A stretch of DNA of 64,000 bases from Paramesorhizobium sp049065735 (GTDB lineage Bacteria; Pseudomonadota; Alphaproteobacteria; Rhizobiales; Rhizobiaceae), in contig NZ_JBAKHD010000005.1 of assembly GCF_049065735.1 (NCBI RefSeq), positions 124,001 through 188,000 of the forward strand, given 5' to 3'. Position numbers and translations under genes: made by a program. Under the pieces are notes generated by a model. The model searched no databases and was not told the DNA's origin. It saw only the letters and a program-made list of their open reading frames with translations. Each line of letters begins with the position of its first letter. Within the stretch, counting starts at the first letter, position 1. Shown here piece by piece: positions 27,371 through 36,124 of the stretch.

Positions 27371-30208
27371 TTAGTTTCCCAGCCGCTCGAGCAGGGCGGG
27401 CACATGCACCTGGTCGGATTTATAATTGCCGGTCAGCATGTACATCACGATGTTGACGCCGCCGCGCAGCGCATAGGCGCGCTGCATGGGGTCGTTCGGC
27501 ACGGTGGGGAGCAGCGGCATGCCTTGCGCGTCCACCGCCCATGCACCGGCGAGATCGTTGGCGGTGATGAGGATGGGGCTGACGCCGTCGCCGACGCGCA
27601 CGGGGCGATCCTCCCGCTTCTCGCTGTCGGGCGAGGCTTCCACCCAGAGCGGGCTGCCGCGATAACGGCCGGGGAAGTCGGGCATGATGTAGAAGGATTT
27701 CGTCAGGACATGGTCATCAGGCACCTGCTCCAGCGGCGGCACGTTCATACCGTCGAGGATGGCGCGCAGGCGCTGGCCGTTGGGCGTCGTACCGCCGGGT
27801 ACGGCGCCGGCCGCAAGCTCGTCGCGCGTGTCGAAAAGCACGGTGCCGCCGTTCTGCATATAGGCATCGACGCGGGCAATCGCCGCCTCGCCCGGCATCT
27901 GCGCGCTCGCCTCCACCGGCCAGTAGATGAGCGGGTAGAAGGCAAGCTCGTCCCGCGCGGGGTCGACGCCGATGGGCTCGCCGGGGTCGAGCGCGGTCTT
28001 CTCCCGGAGGAATTGCGTCAGCCCTTCGAGCCCGGCCTTGGCTATATCGTCCACCGCCTTGTCGCCGGTGACGATATAGGCGAGGTGAGTGGAGGAGACC
28101 GCTGATATCATCGCCTTGTCGCCGGGCTTCTCGTCATTATGCACCTGTTCCTGCGCCAATGCAGGTAAAGCCGTAACGAAGGGTACGGCAGGCAGGAGCA
28201 GCAAGAGCGTAACGCCGAGTACGGCTGCGTTGCGCTGACGCAGGCGTAGATGGCCGCCGAGCCAGAGCATCAGCAGCGTATCGAGCGCCAGCAGGAGCGC
28301 GGCGGCGGCGAAGAGCGGGCCGCGCAGTGGGATCGAGGTATCGGCGGCATAGGCCGTGGTGGTCAGGGGCAAGGAGAGCTTCGGCTCCGTCAAGGGCGTC
28401 AGTTCCGATTTCGGCCCAAGTAGGTTCAGCGCATGGAGCGCGTTCTCTGAGCCATAGAAGCCGGGCGGGTTGTCGTAGGTGACCTCAGGTGTGGCATCGG
28501 CGCTGACGGCGAGGGGCTTTACCTCTGGTGTTGGCGGTGTCATCGCGCCATCCGCCGCCAGCACCAGATAGGGCGGCAGCGAGGCATTGGCGGCGCCGCT
28601 TTCGGCCCCCACCGCGCCGCGCGAGAGGACGACGAGACGGCGCAGCATTTCGACGAAGGTGCCGCTGATCGGCAGGTTGGACCATGCGGCATCGGGCGCG
28701 ACGTGGAAAAGCACGATGCGGCCCTGATCGCGCGTTTCGCCTGTTATGAGCGGGGTTCCGTCGGCGAGGCTCGCCCAGGTTTTCTGAAACAGGTCCGGTG
28801 AGGGCTCGGCCAGCACTTGTCTGGTAACGGTGACATCCTTGGGCGTCGGGAGGCCGGCGAAGGGACCCGTTGCCGGGAAGGCGGCGAGGGGTTGCGGCTG
28901 CGACCATGACAGCGTGCCGCCCAGCGAGCGCTCGCCGCGCCGCAAGGTCACCGGCAGCAGGGAATCGTCGCTGCTCGCCCCCGCAAGCTTCGGCCCGGCG
29001 AAACGGATCAATGTTCCGCCTTTCGACACCCAGTCGGCGATCCGCTCTTCGGCGGCCTGCGGCAGCTTGCCGATATCGGCCATGATGAGCACGGACGGCT
29101 TCTGGTCGAGAAGCTCCGGCACCGCCTCGCTCAAGTCGGTGGTACGCGGCTCGATCAGATCGGCATAGGGCTGGAGCGCGCGGGAGATGTAATAGAGCGG
29201 CGACAGCAGCGGCTGGGCGGCGGCGACATCGGCCTCCGTGCCCGAAAGGAGCGCCACGCGGCGGCGCTTGGAATTGTCGTCGAGAAGATGCGTCGCGGCG
29301 GCTTGCCCGGCCCCTTCGATGCGCAGGCTGGCGAAATCATTGCGCAGTTCGATGGGGGCCTGGAGGCGGGCCCGCGCCGTGGTTTCTCCGGGCGCGAAGA
29401 CAAGCGGCGCTTCGGCGATGTTACGGCCCTTGGCGTCGAGCGCGGCGACGGTGGCGCGCATCGGCGCGGTGGAACCGGCGGGGCGCACGGCGTTGACGGT
29501 GAGGGCGTCGGCGCCATTTTCGACCGAGACGATACCTGCGAGATCCCCCGTGTCCGGCTTGTACCAGAGCATGGAGGCCGCGCCGCTGCCATCGAGCTGC
29601 TGGACGGCGGCTTCCGCGTCGGACGTTTCGATGCCGTCATTCAAATAAGCGACGCGCGTACCCGGCGTTACGGCAATCGCCGCGGCGAGGCGCTTGAACG
29701 CTTCGGCGCGGTCGACCGGGATGGGGCGGGGCTGCAACGCCTGCAGGCGTTCGCGCGCACCCGCCGCATCGAACGGGCCGATTTCGGCATTGGGCCGCTC
29801 CGCCGTGCCGATGAGATAGATCGGCGCGCCCGAGCGCTCCGCGTCGCTGATCAGGCGCTCCGCCGCGCCTTGGCGCTCGGCCCAATCCTTCGCCGAGGCC
29901 CAGCCATTGTCGATGGCGACGGCGACGGGCGCGCTGCCTGACAGCGTGGCGGGACGCGGGTTCCATATGGGCTGGCTCAACGCCAGAATGGCCAGCGCGG
30001 CGATAAGGAGACGCAGCAGCGTCAGCCACCATGGGCTGCGATTGGGCGTCTCCTCGCTCTTCAGCACATGGGCGAGGATCTTGAGCGGCGGAAACACTTC
30101 GCGTTGCGGCGGTGGCGGCGTCATGCGCAGAAGCCACCAGATCACCGGCAGGGCGATGAGCCCGGCAAGGATGGCCGGCGCGCCGAAGGCGAGGGGGAGC
30201 GCGTTCAT
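27371..30208 (-). CDS. BatA/DUF4159 domain membrane protein
   Basis: 945 residues. The N-terminal BatA-type unit has two spans (about 7-27 and 60-80) and the segment PPPPQREVFPPLKIL near 32-46; a long periplasmic middle follows, two spans near 650-700, then a C-terminal DUF4159 domain (about 730-945, with YPLIYWPVEA and VLFDTRDE). It overlaps the DUF58 gene by 4 bp. The family sits with MoxR ATPases in many alphaproteobacteria and has no known activity. Confidence 0.82.
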   Translation of the reverse strand: MNALPLAFGAPAILAGLIALPVIWWLLRMTPPPPQREVFPPLKILAHVLKSEETPNRSPWWLTLLRLLIAALAILALSQPIWNPRPATLSGSAPVAVAIDNGWASAKDWAERQGAAERLISDAERSGAPIYLIGTAERPNAEIGPFDAAGARERLQALQPRPIPVDRAEAFKRLAAAIAVTPGTRVAYLNDGIETSDAEAAVQQLDGSGAASMLWYKPDTGDLAGIVSVENGADALTVNAVRPAGSTAPMRATVAALDAKGRNIAEAPLVFAPGETTARARLQAPIELRNDFASLRIEGAGQAAATHLLDDNSKRRRVALLSGTEADVAAAQPLLSPLYYISRALQPYADLIEPRTTDLSEAVPELLDQKPSVLIMADIGKLPQAAEERIADWVSKGGTLIRFAGPKLAGASSDDSLLPVTLRRGERSLGGTLSWSQPQPLAAFPATGPFAGLPTPKDVTVTRQVLAEPSPDLFQKTWASLADGTPLITGETRDQGRIVLFHVAPDAAWSNLPISGTFVEMLRRLVVLSRGAVGAESGAANASLPPYLVLAADGAMTPPTPEVKPLAVSADATPEVTYDNPPGFYGSENALHALNLLGPKSELTPLTEPKLSLPLTTTAYAADTSIPLRGPLFAAAALLLALDTLLMLWLGGHLRLRQRNAAVLGVTLLLLLPAVPFVTALPALAQEQVHNDEKPGDKAMISAVSSTHLAYIVTGDKAVDDIAKAGLEGLTQFLREKTALDPGEPIGVDPARDELAFYPLIYWPVEASAQMPGEAAIARVDAYMQNGGTVLFDTRDELAAGAVPGGTTPNGQRLRAILDGMNVPPLEQVPDDHVLTKSFYIMPDFPGRYRGSPLWVEASPDSEKREDRPVRVGDGVSPILITANDLAGAWAVDAQGMPLLPTVPNDPMQRAYALRGGVNIVMYMLTGNYKSDQVHVPALLERLGN

Positions 30209-31104
30209 GCCGCGCCTCCGCCCATATGCATATGCACCCGCATCAGCGCTTCGGACGCTGGACGGTCGGTGCGGTTGACGGTGTAGCTCCAGCCAAGCCT
30301 GCGGCAGAAGGCGGCGAGCGTCTCGCGGCGGGCGAGGTAAAGCCGCCGGTATTCCTCGGCATAGGATTCCGCCCGGCCCGCTGTGATCCGTTCGCCGGTC
30401 TCGGGGTCGCGGAATTCGGTGCGGCCGGAATAGGGAAAAGCTTCTTCCGCGGGATCGGCGATCTCGATGAGATGGGCATGGGCGCCGCGCCGCGCTAAGC
30501 GGTCGAGCAGCACCAGCGTGTCATCGACCGGGTGGAGAAAATCGCTGACGAGGACGACATCGGAGAAGCGCCTGACATTGCCGACATCAGGCAGAGGGGC
30601 GAGATTGGCGGAATGGGCGAGCGCCGTCGCCAGCCGTTCCGCGCCGTTGCGGGCAGAGAAGGGATCGATGACACCGGGAAAGGCGATGCGCTCGCCGCCG
30701 CGGGACAGAAGCTCCGCCAGCGCCAGCGTGACGATCAGCGAGCGCCACTCCTTGGAAACATCCGTGTGGCTGGAGTGGTAGAGCATGGAGGCGGAAGGGT
30801 CGGCCCAGAGCCAGACCGTATGCGCCGCTTCCCATTCACGGTCGCGCACATAGGTATGGTCGTCGCGGGCGGAGCGCCGCCAGTCGATGCGTGACAGCGC
30901 CTCGCCCTGGGTATAGGGGCGGAACTGCCAGAAATTTTCGCCCATGCCGCGCCGCCGCCGGCCATGCCAGCCGGTAACGGCGGTGTTGGCGACGCGCCGG
31001 GCCTCGACCAGCAGGTCAGGGACCAGCGCGGCGCGCTGCCTGGCCCGGGCAAGCGCGTCGCGGGTGGCGACCGGCTCAACCTCTCGCCCGAGCGCCGCCA
31101 TCAA
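30205..31104 (-). CDS. DUF58 domain protein
   Basis: 299 residues, cytoplasmic. The DUF58 core is RRGMGENFWQFRPY near 56-69 followed by ALSRIDWRRSARDD near 74-87 and a VWLWADPSASM segment that looks like a degenerate metal-binding (MIDAS) site. DUF58 proteins usually work with a MoxR AAA ATPase; the moxR gene is directly upstream and overlaps by 4 bp. Confidence 0.88.
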   Translation of the reverse strand: MMAALGREVEPVATRDALARARQRAALVPDLLVEARRVANTAVTGWHGRRRRGMGENFWQFRPYTQGEALSRIDWRRSARDDHTYVRDREWEAAHTVWLWADPSASMLYHSSHTDVSKEWRSLIVTLALAELLSRGGERIAFPGVIDPFSARNGAERLATALAHSANLAPLPDVGNVRRFSDVVLVSDFLHPVDDTLVLLDRLARRGAHAHLIEIADPAEEAFPYSGRTEFRDPETGERITAGRAESYAEEYRRLYLARRETLAAFCRRLGWSYTVNRTDRPASEALMRVHMHMGGGAA

Positions 31105-32108
31105 ATGGCTGCCTTCACAAGATTGCCGATGACGTCGCGGACATTCATGCCATCGGCGCGGGCGGCGAAGGTCAGCGCCATGCGGTGCTGGAGCACGGGC
31201 TCGGCCAGCGCCTTCACATCATCCACCGACGGGGCGAGGCGGCCATCGTAAAGCGCGCGGGCGCGGGCGCAGAGCATCATCGCCTGGCTCGCGCGCGGGC
31301 CGGGGCCCCAGGCGATGTGCCGGTCGGCTTCCGGATTGCCCGCGCCGGGGCGGGCGGAGCGCACCAGCTTCAGAATCGCATCCACGACCGTTTCCGAAAC
31401 CGGCATGCGGCGGATGAGCGTCTGCATTTCCTTCAATCTGGCGGCACTGATGACGGTGCTCGCCCTCGCCTCCGAAATACCGGTGGTTTCCAAGAGAATG
31501 CGCCGCTCGGCCTCGAGTTCCGGATAGAAGATGTCGATCTGCATCAGGAAGCGGTCGAGCTGCGCCTCGGGCAGCGGATAAGTGCCTTCCTGCTCCAGCG
31601 GGTTCTGCGTCGCCAGCACGTGGAAGGGGGAGGGCAGATCGTGGCGCTCGCCCGCGACCGTCACATGATATTCCTGCATCGCCTGCAAAAGCGCGGACTG
31701 GGTGCGGGGGGAGGCGCGGTTGATCTCATCAGCCATCAGAAGCTGGGCGAAGATCGGGCCTTTAATATAGCGGAAGGAGCGGCGGCCATCGGCATCCTGC
31801 TCCATGACTTCCGAGCCGATGATGTCTGAGGGCATCAGATCGGGGGTGAACTGGATGCGGCGGTCATCGAGGCCCAGCACCGTGCCCAGCGTCTCCACCA
31901 GCTTGGTCTTGGCAAGACCGGGAAGGCCGACCAGCAGCGCATGCCCGCCCGCCAGCAGCGCCACCAGCGTGCGCTCGACCACGCTTTCCTGGCCGAAGAT
32001 CACCGTGCCCACGGCGGCGCGGATTTTGGCGATGTCAGCCAGCGCGCGCTCGGCCTCGGCGACGAGAGCCTTGGGGTCGATTGTGCCTGCCTTTTCGATA
32101 ACGCTCAT
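31101..32108 (-). CDS. MoxR-family AAA+ ATPase
   Basis: 335 residues from ATG 32108 (GAGAGGGA just upstream; an ATG 39 bases earlier has no such site). Walker A is GLPGLAKTK near 62-70, Walker B LLMADEINRA near 123-132, sensor 1 LATQNPLEQEGTYPLPEAQ (in part). MoxR ATPases are chaperones that load metal or assemble protein complexes. First gene of the unit moxR-DUF58-DUF4159-GATase-like; a family A repeat separates it from the divergent DUF1285 gene. Confidence 0.92.
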   Translation of the reverse strand: MSVIEKAGTIDPKALVAEAERALADIAKIRAAVGTVIFGQESVVERTLVALLAGGHALLVGLPGLAKTKLVETLGTVLGLDDRRIQFTPDLMPSDIIGSEVMEQDADGRRSFRYIKGPIFAQLLMADEINRASPRTQSALLQAMQEYHVTVAGERHDLPSPFHVLATQNPLEQEGTYPLPEAQLDRFLMQIDIFYPELEAERRILLETTGISEARASTVISAARLKEMQTLIRRMPVSETVVDAILKLVRSARPGAGNPEADRHIAWGPGPRASQAMMLCARARALYDGRLAPSVDDVKALAEPVLQHRMALTFAARADGMNVRDVIGNLVKAAI

Positions 32109-32166
32109 ATTTTCCCTCTCAATCGTGCCGCCAAGCATACCCATCATCCGACCGCGCTTACGGGCA

Positions 32167-32320
32167 GGGCGCCCTCCTTCCCCCTTGCGGGGAAGGTGCC
32201 CGCGTTAGCGGGCGGATGGGGGTGGTGACGATTATCGCTCACCAGTAATTGTAGCGCGCTGCCTTTACCACCCCCACCCGACCCTTCGGGCCACCCTCCC
32301 CGCAAGGGGGAGGGAGGGCG
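32167..32320. repeat. Family A palindromic repeat, copy A4 (simple form)
   Basis: Short form without cassettes, like A2; the centre (gattatcgctcaccagtaattgtagcgc) differs from other copies. It lies in the divergent promoter gap between moxR and the DUF1285 gene, so it would be copied from whichever promoter lies outside it. The remaining bases 32321-32435 show nothing else. Confidence 0.85.
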
Positions 32321-32435
32321 CTGACGCGCATCATCGTCTTCGCAACAAGTTAAACGACTGTGATCTGCTGACAAGCCGTGAGACGGTGACTATTTGATGG
32401 CGTATCCTTAATGATCGATGGATAATTGGAGTCGC

Positions 32436-33062
32436 ATGAAAACGGGCCAGGGCCATTCTCAATCGGACGGCGGAGAGGTTTCCGGGCTGGAAGCGCTCAT
32501 TGCCCGCGCGCGCGCCGAGGCGGGCGAAAAGGGGCTGCCGCCGGTGGAGAGGTGGAATCCCGATTTCTGCGGCGATATCGACATGGAAATCCGCGCCGAT
32601 GGCACATGGTTCTACATGGGCACGCCGATTGGCCGCCAGCCGCTGGTGCGGCTGTTCTCCACCATTCTGCGCAAGGATGAGGACGGGCGGACTTACCTCG
32701 TCACGCCTGTGGAAAAAGTCGGCATTCGGGTGGAGGACGCGCCGTTTCTCGCCGTCGAGATGAGCGTTACGGGAGAAGGCGCGACTCAGACGCTGACCTT
32801 TCGCACCAATGTGGGTGATGTGGTGGAGGCCGGGCCGGAGCACCCGCTGCGCTTCGAGATCGCAGAGGGGAATGGCGGGTTGAAGCCGTATCTGAAGGTG
32901 CGCGGGCGGCTCGAAGCCTTGCTGGCGCGGCCTGTCATGTATGATCTGGTGGAGTTGGGGGAGGAAATGGAGATGGATGGGCGGTTGATGTTCGTTGTGC
33001 GGTCGGGAGGGGTGGTGTTTCCGGTGATGGAGATGGATGAGGTGAGGGGGGATGTGTTTTGA
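32436..33062 (+). CDS. DUF1285 family protein
   Basis: 208 residues from ATG 32436, chosen because GGAG lies 4 bases upstream; an ATG at 32418 would add six. The DUF1285 hallmarks are CGDIDMEIRADGTWFYMGTPIGR (in part, near 45-65), an acidic YLVTPVEKVGI strand and a C-terminal hydrophobic region. Function unknown. Upstream of cca, from which a family A repeat separates it. Confidence 0.85.
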   Translation: MKTGQGHSQSDGGEVSGLEALIARARAEAGEKGLPPVERWNPDFCGDIDMEIRADGTWFYMGTPIGRQPLVRLFSTILRKDEDGRTYLVTPVEKVGIRVEDAPFLAVEMSVTGEGATQTLTFRTNVGDVVEAGPEHPLRFEIAEGNGGLKPYLKVRGRLEALLARPVMYDLVELGEEMEMDGRLMFVVRSGGVVFPVMEMDEVRGDVF

Positions 33063-33077
33063 TGGCGGCGCGAGGCA

Positions 33078-33284
33078 GGCCCTCCTTCCCCCTTGCGGGG
33101 ATTGAGGAGTGTTCGGCCAAAGGCCGAGGAAAAGCCAACGATTTGGCTTTTCCAGCGACGAACACCGCGTTAGCGGGCGGATGGGGGTGGTGACGCTTGC
33201 GCTTTTGCTGGAGATCGTGGTGTAAACGTCACCACCCCCACCCGACCCTTCGGGCCACCCTCCCCGCAAGGGGGAGGGAGGGCG
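33078..33284. repeat. Family A palindromic repeat, copy A5 (left cassette)
   Basis: Left arm ccctccttcccccttgcgggg followed at once by the gattgaggagtgttcggcc cassette, then the core and the right arm gcaagggggaggg. The right cassette is absent. It sits between the DUF1285 gene and cca. Confidence 0.85.
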
Positions 33285-33348
33285 CGCGCCCGGCCCGGCA
33301 GGGCAAAGGGGATACCGCCGCGCCGACATTTCCAATCAAGGTGAATGC

Positions 33349-34623
33349 ATGAACGACACCATTTCCATCGCCAACCGCGCGCCATGGCTGGCCAACAAAC
33401 ATCTGCAGGCGCTGCTGGCTGCGCTTTGCGAGGGCGCGGAGGAGGCGCGGGTTGTCGGCGGGGCGGTGCGCAACACGCTGATGGGCGAGAAAGTCGGCGA
33501 TATCGACATCGCCACCACCACCTTGCCTGACGAAACCGCGCGGCGGGCCGCCGCGCTCGGCTTTAAGGCGGTGCCGACCGGGATCGATCATGGGACCGTG
33601 ACTGTCGTGGCCGCGGGCAAGGCCTATGAGGTGACGACGCTGCGCGCCGATGTGGAGACCGATGGACGCCGCGCCAAGGTCGCCTTCGGCCGCGACTGGA
33701 AGGCGGATGCGGAGCGCCGCGACTTCACCATCAACGCGCTTTACGCAAGGGCGGATGGCACCGTTCTCGACCCCGCAGGCGACGGCCTTAGGGATATCGA
33801 GACACGGACACTGCGCTTCATCGGCGATGCGGAGACGCGCATCCGCGAGGATTATCTGCGTATTCTGCGCTTCTTCCGCTTTTTTGCCTGGTATGGCTCG
33901 GGGCGGCCGGAAACGGAGGGGCTGAAAGCCTGCAACCGGCTGAAGGAGGGGTTGACGAGCCTCTCCAAAGAGCGGGTTTGGGAGGAGATGAAGAAGCTCC
34001 TCTCTGCGCCCGATCCGTCGCGCGCGCTCTTGTGGATGCGGCAGACGGGGATTCTGACCCTTATCCTGCCCGAAAGCGAGAAATGGGGCATCGACGCCAT
34101 TCATGGCCTGGTGCGCGCGGAGCAGAATCTGGGCTGGCCGGCTGACCCGCTTCTGCGGCTGATGAGCATCGTGCCGCCCGATGCCGAGCGCATGGAGGCG
34201 CTGGGCGCGCGGCTCAAAATGTCCAATGCCGAGCGGGCGCGGCTGGAGGCCTGGGCGCGGGCGGGCGCGGTGGAGCCGGACCTTTCCGAACAGGCGCTGA
34301 AGAAGACGATCTATCGCGGGAACAGGCACGCGGTGCGCGACCGCATCCAGCTGGCCTATGCGGCGGCGCGGGCAGAAGCCATCGGTAGCGACAAGGCGAT
34401 GATCCGCGCCGGCGGTTTTTCGCGTCTGCTGGAGGCGGTGGATGGGTATGAGGCGCCGGTGTTTCCGGTGACGGGCGGCGATCTGCTGGCGCTGGGGGTC
34501 GAAAAGGGGCCGGGGCTTGGAGAAACGCTGCGGTCGCTTGAAAGTTTATGGATCGAGTCCGGGTTTAAACTTGAGCGTGAGGCGCTCTTAAGCAAAGTTG
34601 ATCGCGATAAAATGAACAATTAA
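33349..34623 (+). CDS. cca: CCA tRNA nucleotidyltransferase
   Basis: Adds or repairs the CCA end of tRNAs. 424 residues, class II. VVGGAVRNTLMG near 35-46 and GDIDIATTT near 50 form the catalytic head with the acidic pair; RRDFTINAL near 123-131 and the AWYGSGRP-containing neck follow. The C-terminal part is the tRNA-binding body. Start ATG 33349 follows aatcaaggtgaatgc. Confidence 0.93.
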   Translation: MNDTISIANRAPWLANKHLQALLAALCEGAEEARVVGGAVRNTLMGEKVGDIDIATTTLPDETARRAAALGFKAVPTGIDHGTVTVVAAGKAYEVTTLRADVETDGRRAKVAFGRDWKADAERRDFTINALYARADGTVLDPAGDGLRDIETRTLRFIGDAETRIREDYLRILRFFRFFAWYGSGRPETEGLKACNRLKEGLTSLSKERVWEEMKKLLSAPDPSRALLWMRQTGILTLILPESEKWGIDAIHGLVRAEQNLGWPADPLLRLMSIVPPDAERMEALGARLKMSNAERARLEAWARAGAVEPDLSEQALKKTIYRGNRHAVRDRIQLAYAAARAEAIGSDKAMIRAGGFSRLLEAVDGYEAPVFPVTGGDLLALGVEKGPGLGETLRSLESLWIESGFKLEREALLSKVDRDKMNN

Positions 34624-34693
34624 CCTTATTAGACTCTTCGATTTTGGTCTATACTTCATGCGGGCGAGGTTTTCCTGTATGGAGTATATGAAA

Positions 34694-35518
34694 ATGACCA
34701 GCCTCAATGCGCCGATCTTAACCAATCCGGAGCAGAAATTGGTTACCGAGGGCATCGCGCCCATGGAGCGGCCAAGCCGGATCACCCGCTTCTTCATGGC
34801 CATCGTCGCCTGGGCCGAACGGCTCAACCTGAAATATGCCAAGCTCGGCAATCCGCCGGTTTATGACGTCGCGACCTTTCCCTGGGCGGCTGACATCGAA
34901 AAGGAATGGCCGCTCATTCGCCGCGAATTGGACAAGGTGCTGGAACGGCAGAGCGAGCTGCCCTCCTTTCATGACATCTCGACCGATGTGAAGACGATCT
35001 CCTCCGACAACAGCTGGAAGACCTTCTTCCTGCTCGGCTTCGGCGTGAGATCGGAGCAGGCCATCAAGGCGTGCCCGGAAACCTGGCGCATCGTCAACAA
35101 GATACCCGGCCTGACGACGGCGATGTTCTCGATCTTCGAGCCGGGCAAGCACCTGCCGCCGCATCGCGGACCCTATAACGGTGTGCTGCGGCTGCATCTG
35201 GGGCTGATCGTGCCGGAGCCGAACGACCAGCTTGCCATTCGCGTCGACAGGCAGGTCTGCCATTGGCAGGAGGGCAAGGTGCTGATCTTCGATGATGCCT
35301 ATGAGCACGAGGCGTGGAACCACACGGACAAGACGCGCGTGGTGCTGTTCGTCGATTTCGTCAAGCCGCTGAAATTTCCGGCGCGTTTCGTCAATTGGTG
35401 CCTGATGAACCTCGCCATCTTCACCCCCTTCATCAAGGAGGGGCTGGACAACCACAATGCGTGGGAAAAGAAATTCTATGCCGAGGCGGAGACGTTGCGC
35501 AACCAGCCGAAGGCGTGA
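34694..35518 (+). CDS. Aspartyl/asparaginyl beta-hydroxylase family protein, LpxO-like
   Basis: Fe(II)/2-oxoglutarate dioxygenase, 274 residues from ATG 34694 (GGAG nine bases upstream; ATGs at 34658, 34679 and 34688 are less likely). Iron ligands: the His of PPHRGPYNGVLRLHL and the His of HEAWNHT; a conserved R follows (TRVVLFVDF). The SIFEPGKHLPPHRG spacing is that of LpxO enzymes, which hydroxylate a lipid A acyl chain at the inner membrane. A lipid A substrate is plausible but not proven. Confidence 0.78.
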   Translation: MTSLNAPILTNPEQKLVTEGIAPMERPSRITRFFMAIVAWAERLNLKYAKLGNPPVYDVATFPWAADIEKEWPLIRRELDKVLERQSELPSFHDISTDVKTISSDNSWKTFFLLGFGVRSEQAIKACPETWRIVNKIPGLTTAMFSIFEPGKHLPPHRGPYNGVLRLHLGLIVPEPNDQLAIRVDRQVCHWQEGKVLIFDDAYEHEAWNHTDKTRVVLFVDFVKPLKFPARFVNWCLMNLAIFTPFIKEGLDNHNAWEKKFYAEAETLRNQPKA

Positions 35519-35779
35519 AGGCGTTTGACTTCCGGCGGCGAGGCTTTTAGATAAGCGAAGGGAGCCTTTTCGGCGCCTTTCCTGCCTCCAATAGAGGAAT
35601 TGTTGATGTCTCAGATTGTGGGAAGCCTCTGATCGTTCCGAACGATTGCCGCGTTGAGCGACGCTGACGGCGTTCTCTTCGGTCACGTTCAGGAGCGGAA
35701 ACAGCATTGGCCGTGGGCAGGCGTTTCCTGTCCGCGCGTGCCGATGCTTGTCATGGTTTCCATCCAGGCATTAACAACG

Positions 35780-36034
35780 ATGAATATCTCACGCATTGAA
35801 CAGCGCGTGCTGCACGTGCTGGCGCAGGGCGGCTATATCCGCCATTGGCGCGAAGACGGACGCATCACCGAAATCGAATGCTACACCCGCGAGGGCTATG
35901 TGCTCAGCGACTGCACCATGGCCGTGTTCCAGCAATTGCGACGAAAACGGCTGATCGAATCCCGCGCGGGCGGCCCCTATCGCATCTCGATGCAGGGGCG
36001 GCTGAATGTGCGGGCGCAGGCGAATAACAGGTGA
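35780..36034 (+). CDS. yjhX: YjhX-family toxin-like protein
   Basis: 84 residues from ATG 35780 (MNISRIEQRV). It has the full YjhX/UPF0386 pattern: VLHVLAQGG, RHWREDGRI, ECYTREGYVLSDCTM and GGPYRISMQG, a winged-helix-like small protein. In E. coli YjhX is a toxin paired with the acetyltransferase YjhQ; no such partner lies next to this copy. Many alphaproteobacteria carry stand-alone members, so toxicity should not be assumed. Confidence 0.85.
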   Translation: MNISRIEQRVLHVLAQGGYIRHWREDGRITEIECYTREGYVLSDCTMAVFQQLRRKRLIESRAGGPYRISMQGRLNVRAQANNR

Positions 36035-36124
36035 AGAGAGGGGCCGGGGCGACCCGGCTCCTTTCATTTGGGGAGGGAAGGCTCCGCATTGGGGACGCGG
36101 GATAGGGGTAACCCCCACCCGACG

